Positions 1-7,698 of a stretch of 64,000 nt of DNA are shown here, one piece after another; the stretch's first letter is position 1; each line of letters begins with the position of its first letter. Origin of the DNA: Caulobacter soli. Its GTDB lineage: Bacteria; Pseudomonadota; Alphaproteobacteria; Caulobacterales; Caulobacteraceae. The notes under the pieces are model-generated. The model saw only the letters and a program-made list of their open reading frames with translations, made no database searches and had not been told where the DNA came from. The stretch covers positions 4,571,501-4,635,500 of the forward strand of contig NZ_CP049199.1 of the NCBI RefSeq assembly GCF_011045195.1, written 5' to 3'. Made by a program: the position numbers and the translations under genes.

Positions 1-87
1 GGCGCACGCGGAAAGGCCGCCGAGGGCGACGAGCGCGCCCCCGACGACCTTGACGGCCTTAACGGTGTATCGGTCTAGACCGGGCAC
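1..87 (-). CDS. N-terminal fragment of a lipoprotein
   Basis: Only the first 29 codons lie in the window; the gene continues past base 1. Reading the minus strand from a GTG at 87-85 gives a short basic head (with Lys10 and Lys13), a hydrophobic stretch VVGGALVALGG and then the lipobox LSAC, with the candidate lipidated cysteine at residue 28. A good ribosome site (GGGAGG) sits about 4 bases before the GTG. It starts 17 bases after the dps stop on the same strand, so it is probably co-transcribed with dps. The lipobox and ribosome site are directly visible; the protein's role cannot be told from this fragment. Confidence 0.5.
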   Translation of the reverse strand, partial: MPGLDRYTVKAVKVVGGALVALGGLSACA

Positions 88-103
88 GCGGCCTCCCGGA
101 CGA

Positions 104-583
104 TCACTTCCCGCCGAGCGTGGAGCGGATCATCCAGGCGTGCTTTTCGTGGGCGGCCAGGCGCTGGGTGTAGAGGTCGGCGGTGGCCTCGTCGCCAGCT
201 TCGTCGGCGGCTTCGAAGGCGCCCCGCAGGGTGGCGATCACGGTCTCGTTGTCGGTCAGCAGTTCCTTGAACATGCCTTCCCACTCCTTCTCGGCGTCAC
301 CGTCCTTGATGCTGGAGAGGTTGCCGAAAGCGCCGTAGCCCATGGGGGCCAGCTCGCCCAGGCCGCGAATGCGCTCGGCGATGGCGTCCAGCGCCGTCCA
401 CTGCTCGGTGTACTGGCCTTCCAGCAGCACGTGGAGGGCTGCGAAGTTCGCGCCGCGCACGTTCCAGTGATAACCATGGGTCTTGAGGTACAACGCGTAG
501 CTGTCGGCCAGAACCTTGTTCAGGCCCGCCACGACATCGGCGCGCTGTTTCGCGGTGAAGCCGGTGTTCAGGTTCGCAGCCAT
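104..583 (-). CDS. dps: Dps-family ferritin-like DNA-protection protein
   Basis: A 159-residue protein of normal Dps length. Dps proteins form 12-subunit shells that oxidise and store iron and protect DNA under oxidative stress or starvation. The ferroxidase signature is intact: His39 (in HWNVRG), His51, Asp66 and Glu70 keep the family spacing H-x11-H-x14-D-x3-E. Two adjacent ATG codons (586 and 583) are possible starts; GGGAG upstream has better spacing to the second. The upstream frame stays open to 877, but that extension overlaps the divergent kinase gene and has no family match, so it is rejected. The lipoprotein fragment follows closely downstream. Confidence 0.93.
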   Translation of the reverse strand: MAANLNTGFTAKQRADVVAGLNKVLADSYALYLKTHGYHWNVRGANFAALHVLLEGQYTEQWTALDAIAERIRGLGELAPMGYGAFGNLSSIKDGDAEKEWEGMFKELLTDNETVIATLRGAFEAADEAGDEATADLYTQRLAAHEKHAWMIRSTLGGK

Positions 584-659
584 CATAATCTCCCGTGTTG
601 CGTGTCCTAGGTAAGCGTGTCCATGCTCTAGGCAAGCGGTTATGTGCGCATGGAGTCCC

Positions 660-3086
660 ATGAAGATTGAAGATCCGCACGCAAAAGCGCGGGGACGCGC
701 TTCGCCTGACGCCATAAGCGCGTGGCTGATCCCGGAGATCCCGCCTCCGGCCTGGCGGGCGGCCCTGGTGACCGTGGCGGCGATTCTGGGAGCGGTCGGC
801 CTCAGGGTCGTTCTGCTGGGCCTGAGCAGCGGCGTCGGCGCGACCCTGCCGTTCTTCCCCGCCATGATTCTCGTCACCCTCTACGCTGGGTGGCGCTGGG
901 GCGTGCTGCCCACCCTGGCCGGCTCGGCCTTCGCCTGGTGGCTGTGGGGCGGCCTGCGCGGCGAGGGACTGGACGACGGCGAGATCGCCACCCTGGTGCT
1001 GTTCCTGCTGTCGGCCGCGTTCACCACGGCCGTGACCGCGGGCCTGCGCGGCAGCGTCATCGGCCTGGCCGACGCCCGCCGCCGCCAGATCGCCGCCGAG
1101 GCCCGCCTGGAGGTCACCCAGACCTCGGCCGGAGTCGGTCCCTGGGAATGGGAAGTGGCGACCAACAGCCTGGAGCTGTCGCCCACGGCCCGCAAGAACC
1201 TGGGCGTCGCCACCGAGGGTCCCATCGATCTGGAGGTCCTGCTCGAGCAGGTCCATCCCGACGACCGCGCCCTGATCCGTCAGAGGATCCGCGAGGCGGT
1301 CAAGACCGGGCCCTACTACGAGGTCGAGTACCGGCTGCCCAACCATCCGGACGGCGAGCGCTGGATCCACGGCCGCGGCCAGGTGGTGCGCGACGCGGAC
1401 GGCCGCGCCCTGCGCATCCTGGGCGTCAATTTCGAGGTCACCCAGCGCCGCCGCGCCGAGGAGAGCCTGCGCGAGAGCGAGGCCCGCTTCCGCGCCCTGG
1501 CCGACAGCGCCCCGGCCCTGATGTGGATCAGCGGCGAGGACGGCGTGCGGATCTTCGTCAACGCCGCCTATGTCGACTTCGCCGGCGTCAGCTATGCCGA
1601 CGCCCTGGTGTTGGACTGGCGCTCGCGCCTGCACGCCGACGACCTGGGCGCGATCCTCAAGGCCCAGATCGCCGGCGAGGCGTCGCGCAAGCCGTTCAAC
1701 CTGGAGGGCCGCTATCGCCGGGCCGACGGCGAGATGCGCTGGCTGAAGTCATTCTCCCAGCCGCGCCACGGCCCGGGCGGCGAGTTCATCGGCTTCATCG
1801 GCATCGCCTTCGACATCACCGAGACCAAGGACGCCGAGGTCAAGCTGACGGGCCTGAACGAACTGCTGGCCGACCGCGTGCAGGAGGCCCTGTCCGAGCG
1901 CGACGAGGCCCAGGCCGCCCTGACCCAGTCGCAGAAGCTGGAGGCGATCGGCCAGCTGACCGGCGGGGTCGCCCACGACTTCAACAACCTGCTGACCGTG
2001 ATCATCGGGGCGCTGGACGTCCTGCAGCGCAATCCCGACGACGACAAGCGCCGCGACCGCATGCTGAGCGCGGCCCAGTCGGCGGCCCGGCGCGGCGAGA
2101 AGCTGACCCAGCACCTGCTGGCCTTCGCCCGCCGCCAGCCGCTGAACCCGGAAATCTGCCGGATCGACGCGATGATCGGCGACAGCGAGGGCCTGCTGCG
2201 CCGCGCGGTCGGCGAAGGCGTGGAGCTGACCCTGGACCTCAAGGCCGGCGGCCGCACCACCCTGACCGACTCCAGCCAGTTCGAGGCGGCGCTGCTGAAC
2301 CTGGTGGTCAACGCCCGCGACGCCACCCCGCCCGGCGGCAAGATCGCCGTCAGCTCGCAAGGCGTCGACCTGACCGAGGCGCAAGGCGAGTTGCCAGCCG
2401 GGCGCTATCTGCGGATCGCCGTCACCGACACCGGCGAGGGTATGGACGCCGAGACCGTGGAGCGGGCCTTCGAACCCTTCTACACCACCAAGCCGGTGGG
2501 CAAGGGCACGGGCCTGGGCCTGTCCCAGGTCTACGGCTTCGCGCGCCAGAGCGGCGGGCGGGTGACCATCGACTCCAAGGTCGGCGAAGGCACGACCGTG
2601 GCCATGCTGCTGCCGGTGCGCGAGGCCTTCTCGCCGGTCGAGGTGCTGGCCGTCCAGCCCCCGGCCACCCGCGCCACCGCCCACGTGCTGCTGGTCGAGG
2701 ACGACGTCGAGGTCGGTGACCTGATCGCCGCGATGATCGACGAGCTGGGCCACATGGTCAGCCGCGCCGCCAGCGTCGACGAGGCCCTGGCCATCACCCG
2801 CGCCGACCCGACCCTGGGCCTGGTGATCACCGACGTGATCATGCCGGACGGCAAGAGCGGGGTCGACCTGGCCGTGGCCCTGGCCGAGGAGCGCCCCGAA
2901 CTGCCGGTCCTGCTCAGCTCCGGCTACACCGGCCAGGAACTGGTCCGCGCCCACGACACCCCCTGGCTGCTGCTGCGCAAGCCCTACGCCCTGGACGCCC
3001 TGGCCCAGGCCATGGCCGACGCCTGGGACCAGCACGCGGCGACGGTGCGCAAGGTCAAGAAGGGCGCGCGGGCGAAGAAAGGCTAG
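660..3086 (+). CDS. PAS-containing hybrid sensor histidine kinase with C-terminal receiver
   Basis: An 808-residue membrane kinase. Residues about 30-130 hold several membrane helices resembling the DUF4118-type sensor (FFPAMILVTLYAGWRWG). Two PAS folds of the PAS_3/PAC type follow (about 150-265 and 275-395). The phospho-accepting His is residue 439 in the H-box HDFNNLL. The ATPase part has an N-box (NARDA) and G-boxes (DTGEGMD, GKGTGLGLS). A receiver domain ends the protein, with phospho-acceptor Asp725 in ITDVIMPDG. This is the layout of hybrid kinases that pass phosphate from His to an attached receiver. ATG at 660 is chosen because GGAG lies 4 bases upstream; ATG 642 in the same frame is possible. 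It is divergent from dps. The signal is unknown. Confidence 0.9.
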   Translation: MKIEDPHAKARGRASPDAISAWLIPEIPPPAWRAALVTVAAILGAVGLRVVLLGLSSGVGATLPFFPAMILVTLYAGWRWGVLPTLAGSAFAWWLWGGLRGEGLDDGEIATLVLFLLSAAFTTAVTAGLRGSVIGLADARRRQIAAEARLEVTQTSAGVGPWEWEVATNSLELSPTARKNLGVATEGPIDLEVLLEQVHPDDRALIRQRIREAVKTGPYYEVEYRLPNHPDGERWIHGRGQVVRDADGRALRILGVNFEVTQRRRAEESLRESEARFRALADSAPALMWISGEDGVRIFVNAAYVDFAGVSYADALVLDWRSRLHADDLGAILKAQIAGEASRKPFNLEGRYRRADGEMRWLKSFSQPRHGPGGEFIGFIGIAFDITETKDAEVKLTGLNELLADRVQEALSERDEAQAALTQSQKLEAIGQLTGGVAHDFNNLLTVIIGALDVLQRNPDDDKRRDRMLSAAQSAARRGEKLTQHLLAFARRQPLNPEICRIDAMIGDSEGLLRRAVGEGVELTLDLKAGGRTTLTDSSQFEAALLNLVVNARDATPPGGKIAVSSQGVDLTEAQGELPAGRYLRIAVTDTGEGMDAETVERAFEPFYTTKPVGKGTGLGLSQVYGFARQSGGRVTIDSKVGEGTTVAMLLPVREAFSPVEVLAVQPPATRATAHVLLVEDDVEVGDLIAAMIDELGHMVSRAASVDEALAITRADPTLGLVITDVIMPDGKSGVDLAVALAEERPELPVLLSSGYTGQELVRAHDTPWLLLRKPYALDALAQAMADAWDQHAATVRKVKKGARAKKG

Positions 3087-3104
3087 GCCGCGGGCGTTCG
3101 GACG

Positions 3105-4172
3105 TCATCCGCCCGACGCGGCGTGCTGGGCCGTCGATCGCAGCTTGGTCGGCGAGGCCAGGAACCAGCGATTGCAGTTGCGGGTCATCACCGATTGCTC
3201 GGCGAAGCCCAGGCGTTCGGAGATCCGGCCGAAGTCCAGGTTGGTCGCCTGCAGATAGTAGATCATCAGGTCGCGGCGGACCTCGTCCTTGATCTGCTGG
3301 AACGAGGAGCCCTCGGCCTTCAGGCGCCGGGCCATGGTCTGCGGCGCCAGGTCGAGTTCGGCGGCGACGCGTTCGCTGCGGCACAGCCGCGTGCCCAGGA
3401 ACCGCATGATCACGCCCCGCACCTCGGCGCGGAGCGGCGGATCCTGGCGGCTGAACTTCGCGTCGATCAGCGAGGTCGCCGCCTCGTAGCCGCCGGCGTT
3501 CCGGGTCGCGATCGGGGCCGCCAGGTCCCGTTCCAGATAGACCACGCCGTCCACCTTCTGGCCGAACAGCACCTCGCAGCCGAAATAGCGCTGGTAGGTT
3601 CGCGGCGAGGACACCGGCTGGTGACGGAAATAGATCTTGCGGGCGCGGGCCCCGCCGGCGGTGATCTCGCTGGCCGACAGGTGGCCGACCAGCAGCAGCT
3701 GCTCCATCGCCTGGCTCCGGTGCGGCGTCTGGTCCAGCAGGACGTCGTGCCCGACGAAGACCGCGCCATGGTCGGGCCAGCGCCGCAGCCAGATCCGCGC
3801 CGCCGGGCTGTGGGCGGGGCTGTGGTTGGTGACGTAGTCCAGCGCCTCGCCGAACGTCCGCGAGTTCATCATCACCGCCCCCAGCGGGCCGAACACGCGG
3901 CCGCTCTGCAGGGTGGCCAGGCGCAGGCCGAAGTCGGGGCAGCGCAGTTCGGTCGCGGCGGTCTCGAGCAGATCCAGCACCTGGCGATAGGTGACGTCGG
4001 TGGCCGTCAGGGCCTGGTCGCGCGCCTGGATCCCGACCTTCAGCATCAGGCCCAGCGGATCCCCGCCGAGCGTCAGCACCAAATCCGGAAAGAATTTCAA
4101 GATCTTGGCGTGCACGACCTCGAAGGCCTGGCCGCCCTCCGCCTGCAGCGTCCGCGAAGAGACCCGCGTCAC
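3105..4172 (-). CDS. AraC-family transcriptional regulator (OruR/ArgR-like N-terminus)
   Basis: A 355-residue regulator. The first ~200 residues match the Arabinose-binding-like AraC domain common in regulators of amino-acid or lipid catabolism (FGPLGAVMMNSRTFGEALDYV). The last ~100 hold two helix-turn-helix segments (SERVAAELDLAPQTMARRLK, then FGRISERLGFAEQSVMTRNCNRW). The second recognition region ends in FLASPTKLR, close to the usual SPxxxR ending. It lies divergent to the TonB receptor at 4959, with a long duplicated regulatory block between them, so the receptor is its likeliest target. The effector is not predictable. Confidence 0.88.
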   Translation of the reverse strand: MTRVSSRTLQAEGGQAFEVVHAKILKFFPDLVLTLGGDPLGLMLKVGIQARDQALTATDVTYRQVLDLLETAATELRCPDFGLRLATLQSGRVFGPLGAVMMNSRTFGEALDYVTNHSPAHSPAARIWLRRWPDHGAVFVGHDVLLDQTPHRSQAMEQLLLVGHLSASEITAGGARARKIYFRHQPVSSPRTYQRYFGCEVLFGQKVDGVVYLERDLAAPIATRNAGGYEAATSLIDAKFSRQDPPLRAEVRGVIMRFLGTRLCRSERVAAELDLAPQTMARRLKAEGSSFQQIKDEVRRDLMIYYLQATNLDFGRISERLGFAEQSVMTRNCNRWFLASPTKLRSTAQHAASGG

Positions 4173-4237
4173 GTCGTCCTCCCCGTCTGATCTTGGTCAC
4201 GGCCGCATGGATCCCGGCTCTTGCGGGCAAGCTCAGC

Positions 4238-4330
4238 GCATCTGACAAAATCCGTCAAGCGATCCGCCCGGCGCCAGGCGTAATCGATGACCAACGACCG
4301 CGTGTCCACGGACGCCGGCAGGGTGGGAAA
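4238..4330 (+). repeat. Copy 1 of duplicated regulatory block
   Basis: This copy begins with CATCTGACAAAATCCGTCA, carries TGAC-N7-GTCA, then GCCAGGCGTAATC, CCAACGACCGCG and TCCACGG in the same order and spacing as copy 2. It lies about 65 bp upstream of the AraC-type gene and may have been an operator region for it. Looser similarity continues to about 4400. Confidence 0.75.
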
Positions 4331-4597
4331 ACAGACACATGGCGACCGCTCGAGGCCCCGACGGGTCCGCAGATCGTAGGGAGCGCATGGCCGGTTCGAT
4401 GCGGCCGCGTCTCACGCGACGAGATCGCCGGCCCGGCCGCTCGCGGTCCCCCACACCCGGCGTGATCGCGCCGTTCCATTTGTCCCCGCGGTTCGGCGAA
4501 GTCATCAAGGGTTTCTGTCCTCTCCTCCCTTATGATCGGCGCGTGGGACCTTTTTCTGACGGCCACGGGGGCGCGCAACTCGGCGCGCGCCCCGCCC

Positions 4598-4693
4598 GCA
4601 TCTGACAAATTCGGTCAAGCGGCGTGGGCGAGGCCAGGCGTAATCAAGACTCCAACGACCGCGCATCCACGGATCGCCGGCGAAGGTTGGGAG
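4598..4693 (+). repeat. Copy 2 of duplicated regulatory block
   Basis: Same orientation as copy 1, displaced by 360 bp. It contains CATCTGACAAATTCGGTCA (again TGAC-N7-GTCA), GCCAGGCGTAATC, CCAACGACCGCG and TCCACGG. It lies about 265-360 bp upstream of the receptor start. The inverted repeat TGAC/GTCA is the best conserved part and is a candidate operator. Confidence 0.75.
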
Positions 4694-4958
4694 CGATGAT
4701 GGCGATGGCCAGGCAACTCGACGTGTCTTCGGATCGTGCAGGGCGCCGTGGCGCGTCCACGCTCCGGACGGGCCAGCCCGCGACCCATCCTATCGATCAT
4801 CTCCAGCGCGACTTCGCAAAGGCCGGCAAGGGCTGAAGCGCCACGGAGCAGGAACTCTACTCGCGTCTTCGGATGGCGAGGACGGAGGAAGAACGCCCTC
4901 GGAAATGAGCATTGCACAAGCAATGACGCCGACGGGTCACCAGGGGAGGGAACTATCC

Positions 4959-7397
4959 ATGACTTCAATTTCGACCAAGGCCCTGAGGGGCGTCAGCCTG
5001 TTGGCGCTGATGGCGTCTCTGGCGCCCGTCGCGGCCGTCGCGCAAACCCAGGCCGCGCCCGCCGCCGATCCGTCGAGCACCAGCCTGACCGAGATCATCG
5101 TGACGGCCCGCCGCCGGGATGAAAGCATCCAGGACGTTCCCGCCGTCGTGAACGCGGTCACGTCGGAAGCCCTGCAGAAGGTCAATATCCGCAACTTCAC
5201 CGAGGTTCAGTCCCTGGTGCCCGGCCTGACGCTGACCAGCAACTCCAACGGCACCGGCGGCAACGCCCAGATCCGCGGCGTCAATTTCGACATCAACGCC
5301 AGCGGCAACAACCCGACCGTCGAGTTCTATCTGAACGACGCCCCGATCACCGCCGGCGTCGTGCTGCAGCAGATCTACGACGTCGGTCAGATCGAAGTGC
5401 TGCGCGGTCCCCAGGGCACGCTGCGCGGTCGCGCCTCGCCGTCGGGTTCGATCACGATCACGACCAAGAAGCCCGATCTCTACCGCGAGGGCGGCTATGT
5501 GAGCTCGACCGTCAACGACATCGGCACGGCCAACGTCAATGGCGCGGTCAACATCCCGGTCGTCGAAGGCGTCGCCGCGATCCGGATCGGCGGGCTGTAC
5601 AATGACGACGACGGCAACCTGACCCGCTCGACCGACACCACCCAGGAAAAGCGCAAGGCCTACAGCCGCACCGAAAGCGGCCGGATCAGCGGCCTGGTCA
5701 CGCCCATCGACTGGCTGCGCCTGGAAGGTTCGTACCAGAGCATCGTCAACAACTTCCGCAACTTCGATCCGGTCGAGTCCTTCAGCGTCGTCAATCCCAG
5801 CGCCCCGGCCAGCCCGACCCTGATCAAGGCCGACGACCGCATGGGCTTCCAGGCCTGGCCGCGCACGGTCAAGCAGCGCTACAACATCTATAACTGGCGC
5901 TCGGAAGTCTCGGCCCTGGGCCAGCAGCTGATCTACCAGGGCCAGCACTACACCCAGGACATCTATTCCGACGAAAGCCAGGACCCGGCCAACGTCTTCC
6001 CGACGACCGACCTGATCCAGCACACGGTGTCGCACATCAAGTCGACGTCGCAGGAAGTCCGGTTGCAGAACCAGGAACGCGTCTTCGACATCTTCGACTA
6101 CGTGGTCGGCTATTTCGACAACAAGAACAACACGCCCACCACCCTGAACCGGCCGACCGCCGTGCGTCTGCCGGCTGTGATGGGCGGCGGGGTCGCCCAG
6201 GTGGTCCAGACCGCCATCGGCCGGGCCGGTCATTCGCGCGAAAAATCGATTTACGGCAACGTCACCGCGCACATCGGCGACGCCACCCAGATCTCGGGCG
6301 GTCTTCGCCACATCGACTACAACGATGTCGGCCAGCTCCTGGTCGGCGGCGCGTTGATCTCGCAGGACGTCCACGCCGACAAGAAGTGGGTCTACACCGC
6401 CTCGATCCAGCACTCGTTCACGCGGGACCTGATGGTCTACGTCAACACCGGGTCGTCGTATCGTCCCGGCATCACCGCGGTGGGCGACTTCAACCTGGCG
6501 CCGTCGGCGCTGGAACGGTCGTTCATCAACCTGCCGGCCGAAACGTCCAAGTCCTACGAGGCCGGCGTCAAGTCCACGCTGTTCGACCACCGCATGCGGC
6601 TGAACGTCAGCGGCTTCCACCAGAAGTTCGCCAACTACCCCTATCGCGCCCCGAACGGCGTCTACTATGTCAACACCACCTCGGACGGAGCCGGCGGCAC
6701 GGTCCAGCAGGTCGCGCAGTTCAACTTCGTGGCGGCGGTGCCGGTCGAGGTGAACGGCGTCGAGGGCGAGGTCTCGTACGACCTGACCCCGAACTGGAAC
6801 ATCGGCGCGGTGACCAGCTATGCGCTGGGCAAGATCAAGAACGGCGTCATTCCCTGCAACGACCTGAACGGCGACGGCAAGCCGGACGTCACCACCGTCG
6901 CGCCGTCGCTCGCGGCGCTGCAGGCGGCGACGGGCGGCAACAACCTGTCCAAGTGCAAGGCGTCGCAGCGCTCGTCCTTCCAGCCGCCGTTCAGCACGAC
7001 CATCCAGTCGGAATACAGCCAGCCGATCGGCAATTTCGAGGGCTATGTCCGTGGACTGGTCTACTACAACGGCAAGTCGCAGGGTGACCCGACCAACACC
7101 TTCGACGACGTCAAAGGCTATGCGCTGGCCAATCTCTATGCCGGCCTGCGCGCGCCGGACAGGGCCTGGGAAGTCACGCTCTACGCCAAGAACCTGTTCG
7201 ACACGACCAAGGTGCTGAGCCGGACGAACCCGCTGTCGACCTCGTACCAGCAACTGCCGGGCGCGATCATCGGCGGCGTTCCGACCATCACCGGCCGCCC
7301 CGCCGCGGTGACCGACACCAGCACCTATACCGGCATCACCACGACGCCGCCTCGGGAGTTCGGCGTCACCCTGCGCGTGGCCCTCGGCTCGCGCTGA
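4959..7397 (+). CDS. TonB-dependent outer-membrane receptor
   Basis: An 812-residue outer-membrane transporter driven by TonB/ExbB/ExbD. The signal peptide spans roughly residues 1-29 (hydrophobic SLLALMASLAPVAAVA then AQ). A TonB-box-like stretch TEIIVTARRR precedes the plug domain, which has the typical IEVLRGPQGTL segment; the rest is the beta-barrel, ending in a short tail with Arg rather than the usual aromatic residue. ATG at 4959 is preferred over 4905 because it follows GGGGAGGG and gives a proper signal peptide. The adjacent AraC-type gene and the duplicated upstream block suggest substrate-controlled expression. The substrate cannot be read from the sequence. Confidence 0.92.
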   Translation: MTSISTKALRGVSLLALMASLAPVAAVAQTQAAPAADPSSTSLTEIIVTARRRDESIQDVPAVVNAVTSEALQKVNIRNFTEVQSLVPGLTLTSNSNGTGGNAQIRGVNFDINASGNNPTVEFYLNDAPITAGVVLQQIYDVGQIEVLRGPQGTLRGRASPSGSITITTKKPDLYREGGYVSSTVNDIGTANVNGAVNIPVVEGVAAIRIGGLYNDDDGNLTRSTDTTQEKRKAYSRTESGRISGLVTPIDWLRLEGSYQSIVNNFRNFDPVESFSVVNPSAPASPTLIKADDRMGFQAWPRTVKQRYNIYNWRSEVSALGQQLIYQGQHYTQDIYSDESQDPANVFPTTDLIQHTVSHIKSTSQEVRLQNQERVFDIFDYVVGYFDNKNNTPTTLNRPTAVRLPAVMGGGVAQVVQTAIGRAGHSREKSIYGNVTAHIGDATQISGGLRHIDYNDVGQLLVGGALISQDVHADKKWVYTASIQHSFTRDLMVYVNTGSSYRPGITAVGDFNLAPSALERSFINLPAETSKSYEAGVKSTLFDHRMRLNVSGFHQKFANYPYRAPNGVYYVNTTSDGAGGTVQQVAQFNFVAAVPVEVNGVEGEVSYDLTPNWNIGAVTSYALGKIKNGVIPCNDLNGDGKPDVTTVAPSLAALQAATGGNNLSKCKASQRSSFQPPFSTTIQSEYSQPIGNFEGYVRGLVYYNGKSQGDPTNTFDDVKGYALANLYAGLRAPDRAWEVTLYAKNLFDTTKVLSRTNPLSTSYQQLPGAIIGGVPTITGRPAAVTDTSTYTGITTTPPREFGVTLRVALGSR

Positions 7398-7436
7398 GAC
7401 GCGCTCTACCGTTCAACTTTTGCATGACGGCCCAGG

Positions 7437-7471
7437 CGGCGGGTGGCGAAAGCCACCCGCCGTTCTGGTTT
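7437..7471 (+). terminator. Intrinsic terminator after the TonB receptor
   Basis: Perfect 11-bp stem CGGCGGGTGGC / GCCACCCGCCG closed by a GAAA tetraloop (7448-7451), followed by TTCTGGTTT. It lies 40 bases after the receptor stop. Confidence 0.85.
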
Positions 7472-7593
7472 GAGAAGGGCTTTAGGACCAACGGTCGTGG
7501 ACTCGGGGAACATCGCGCCCACGCCGCCGACACGGATTTTGTCACCGTCCCTTTGCAATCGGTGTCGGAAGGTCTATATGTGATCCATCCCTT

Positions 7594-7612
7594 TTGCTCA
7601 ATTTCAGCATAA
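7594..7612 (+). promoter_or_regulatory. Upstream operator-like site of the nad operon
   Basis: The sequence TTGCTCAATTTCAGCATAA is an imperfect palindrome (TGCT...AGCA) that shares TGCTCA-TTT-AGCATAAG with the second site 75 bp downstream. Two like sites before nadA suggest binding of an NAD-pathway repressor. The repressor itself is not in the window. Confidence 0.55.
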
Positions 7613-7620
7613 GGGGTGAC

Positions 7621-7656
7621 GCCGAACGGTGAAACGCTCCGTTTCCGGCGTTTTTT
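7621..7656 (+). terminator. Hairpin with T-run between the two nad sites
   Basis: GAAACG-ctc-CGTTTC forms a 6-bp stem, with an outer GCCG/CGGC pairing possible, and is followed directly by GTTTTTTG. It has the form of a weak intrinsic terminator lying in front of nadA, so it could attenuate transcripts started upstream. Confidence 0.4.
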
Positions 7657-7668
7657 GAGGCCCTGGAA

Positions 7669-7685
7669 ATGCTCAGTTTGAGCAT
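7669..7685 (+). promoter_or_regulatory. Perfect palindrome abutting the nadA ribosome site
   Basis: ATGCTCAGTTTGAGCAT is a perfect 7-3-7 palindrome ending two bases before the AGAGAGGA ribosome site of nadA. A protein bound here would block initiation or elongation into nadABC. Its resemblance to the site at 7594 supports a shared regulator; which family binds it is inference. Confidence 0.65.
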
Positions 7686-7698
7686 AAGAGAGGATCAC

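Larger units (their letters stand above)
4173..4958. promoter_or_regulatory. Long divergent regulatory gap with a duplicated block
   Basis: There is no convincing gene in these 786 bases; the open frames are short, overlap one another and have no ribosome sites. The gap separates the AraC-type regulator from the TonB receptor and contains two related blocks 360 bp apart (listed separately). A strong ribosome site GGGGAGGG at 4943-4950 belongs to the receptor start at 4959. Confidence 0.6.

Noticed and set aside
722..2719. Long Arg/Pro-rich reading frames such as 722-2719, 297-1634, 1749-3035 and 4965-7253
   Set aside because: These run inside well-supported genes in other frames and are Arg/Gly/Pro/His-rich low-complexity shadows, as expected in very GC-rich DNA.
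4193..4836. Short frames at 4193-4465, 4233-4608 and 4624-4836 in the receptor upstream gap
   Set aside because: They overlap one another, have no ribosome sites and sit on the duplicated regulatory block.
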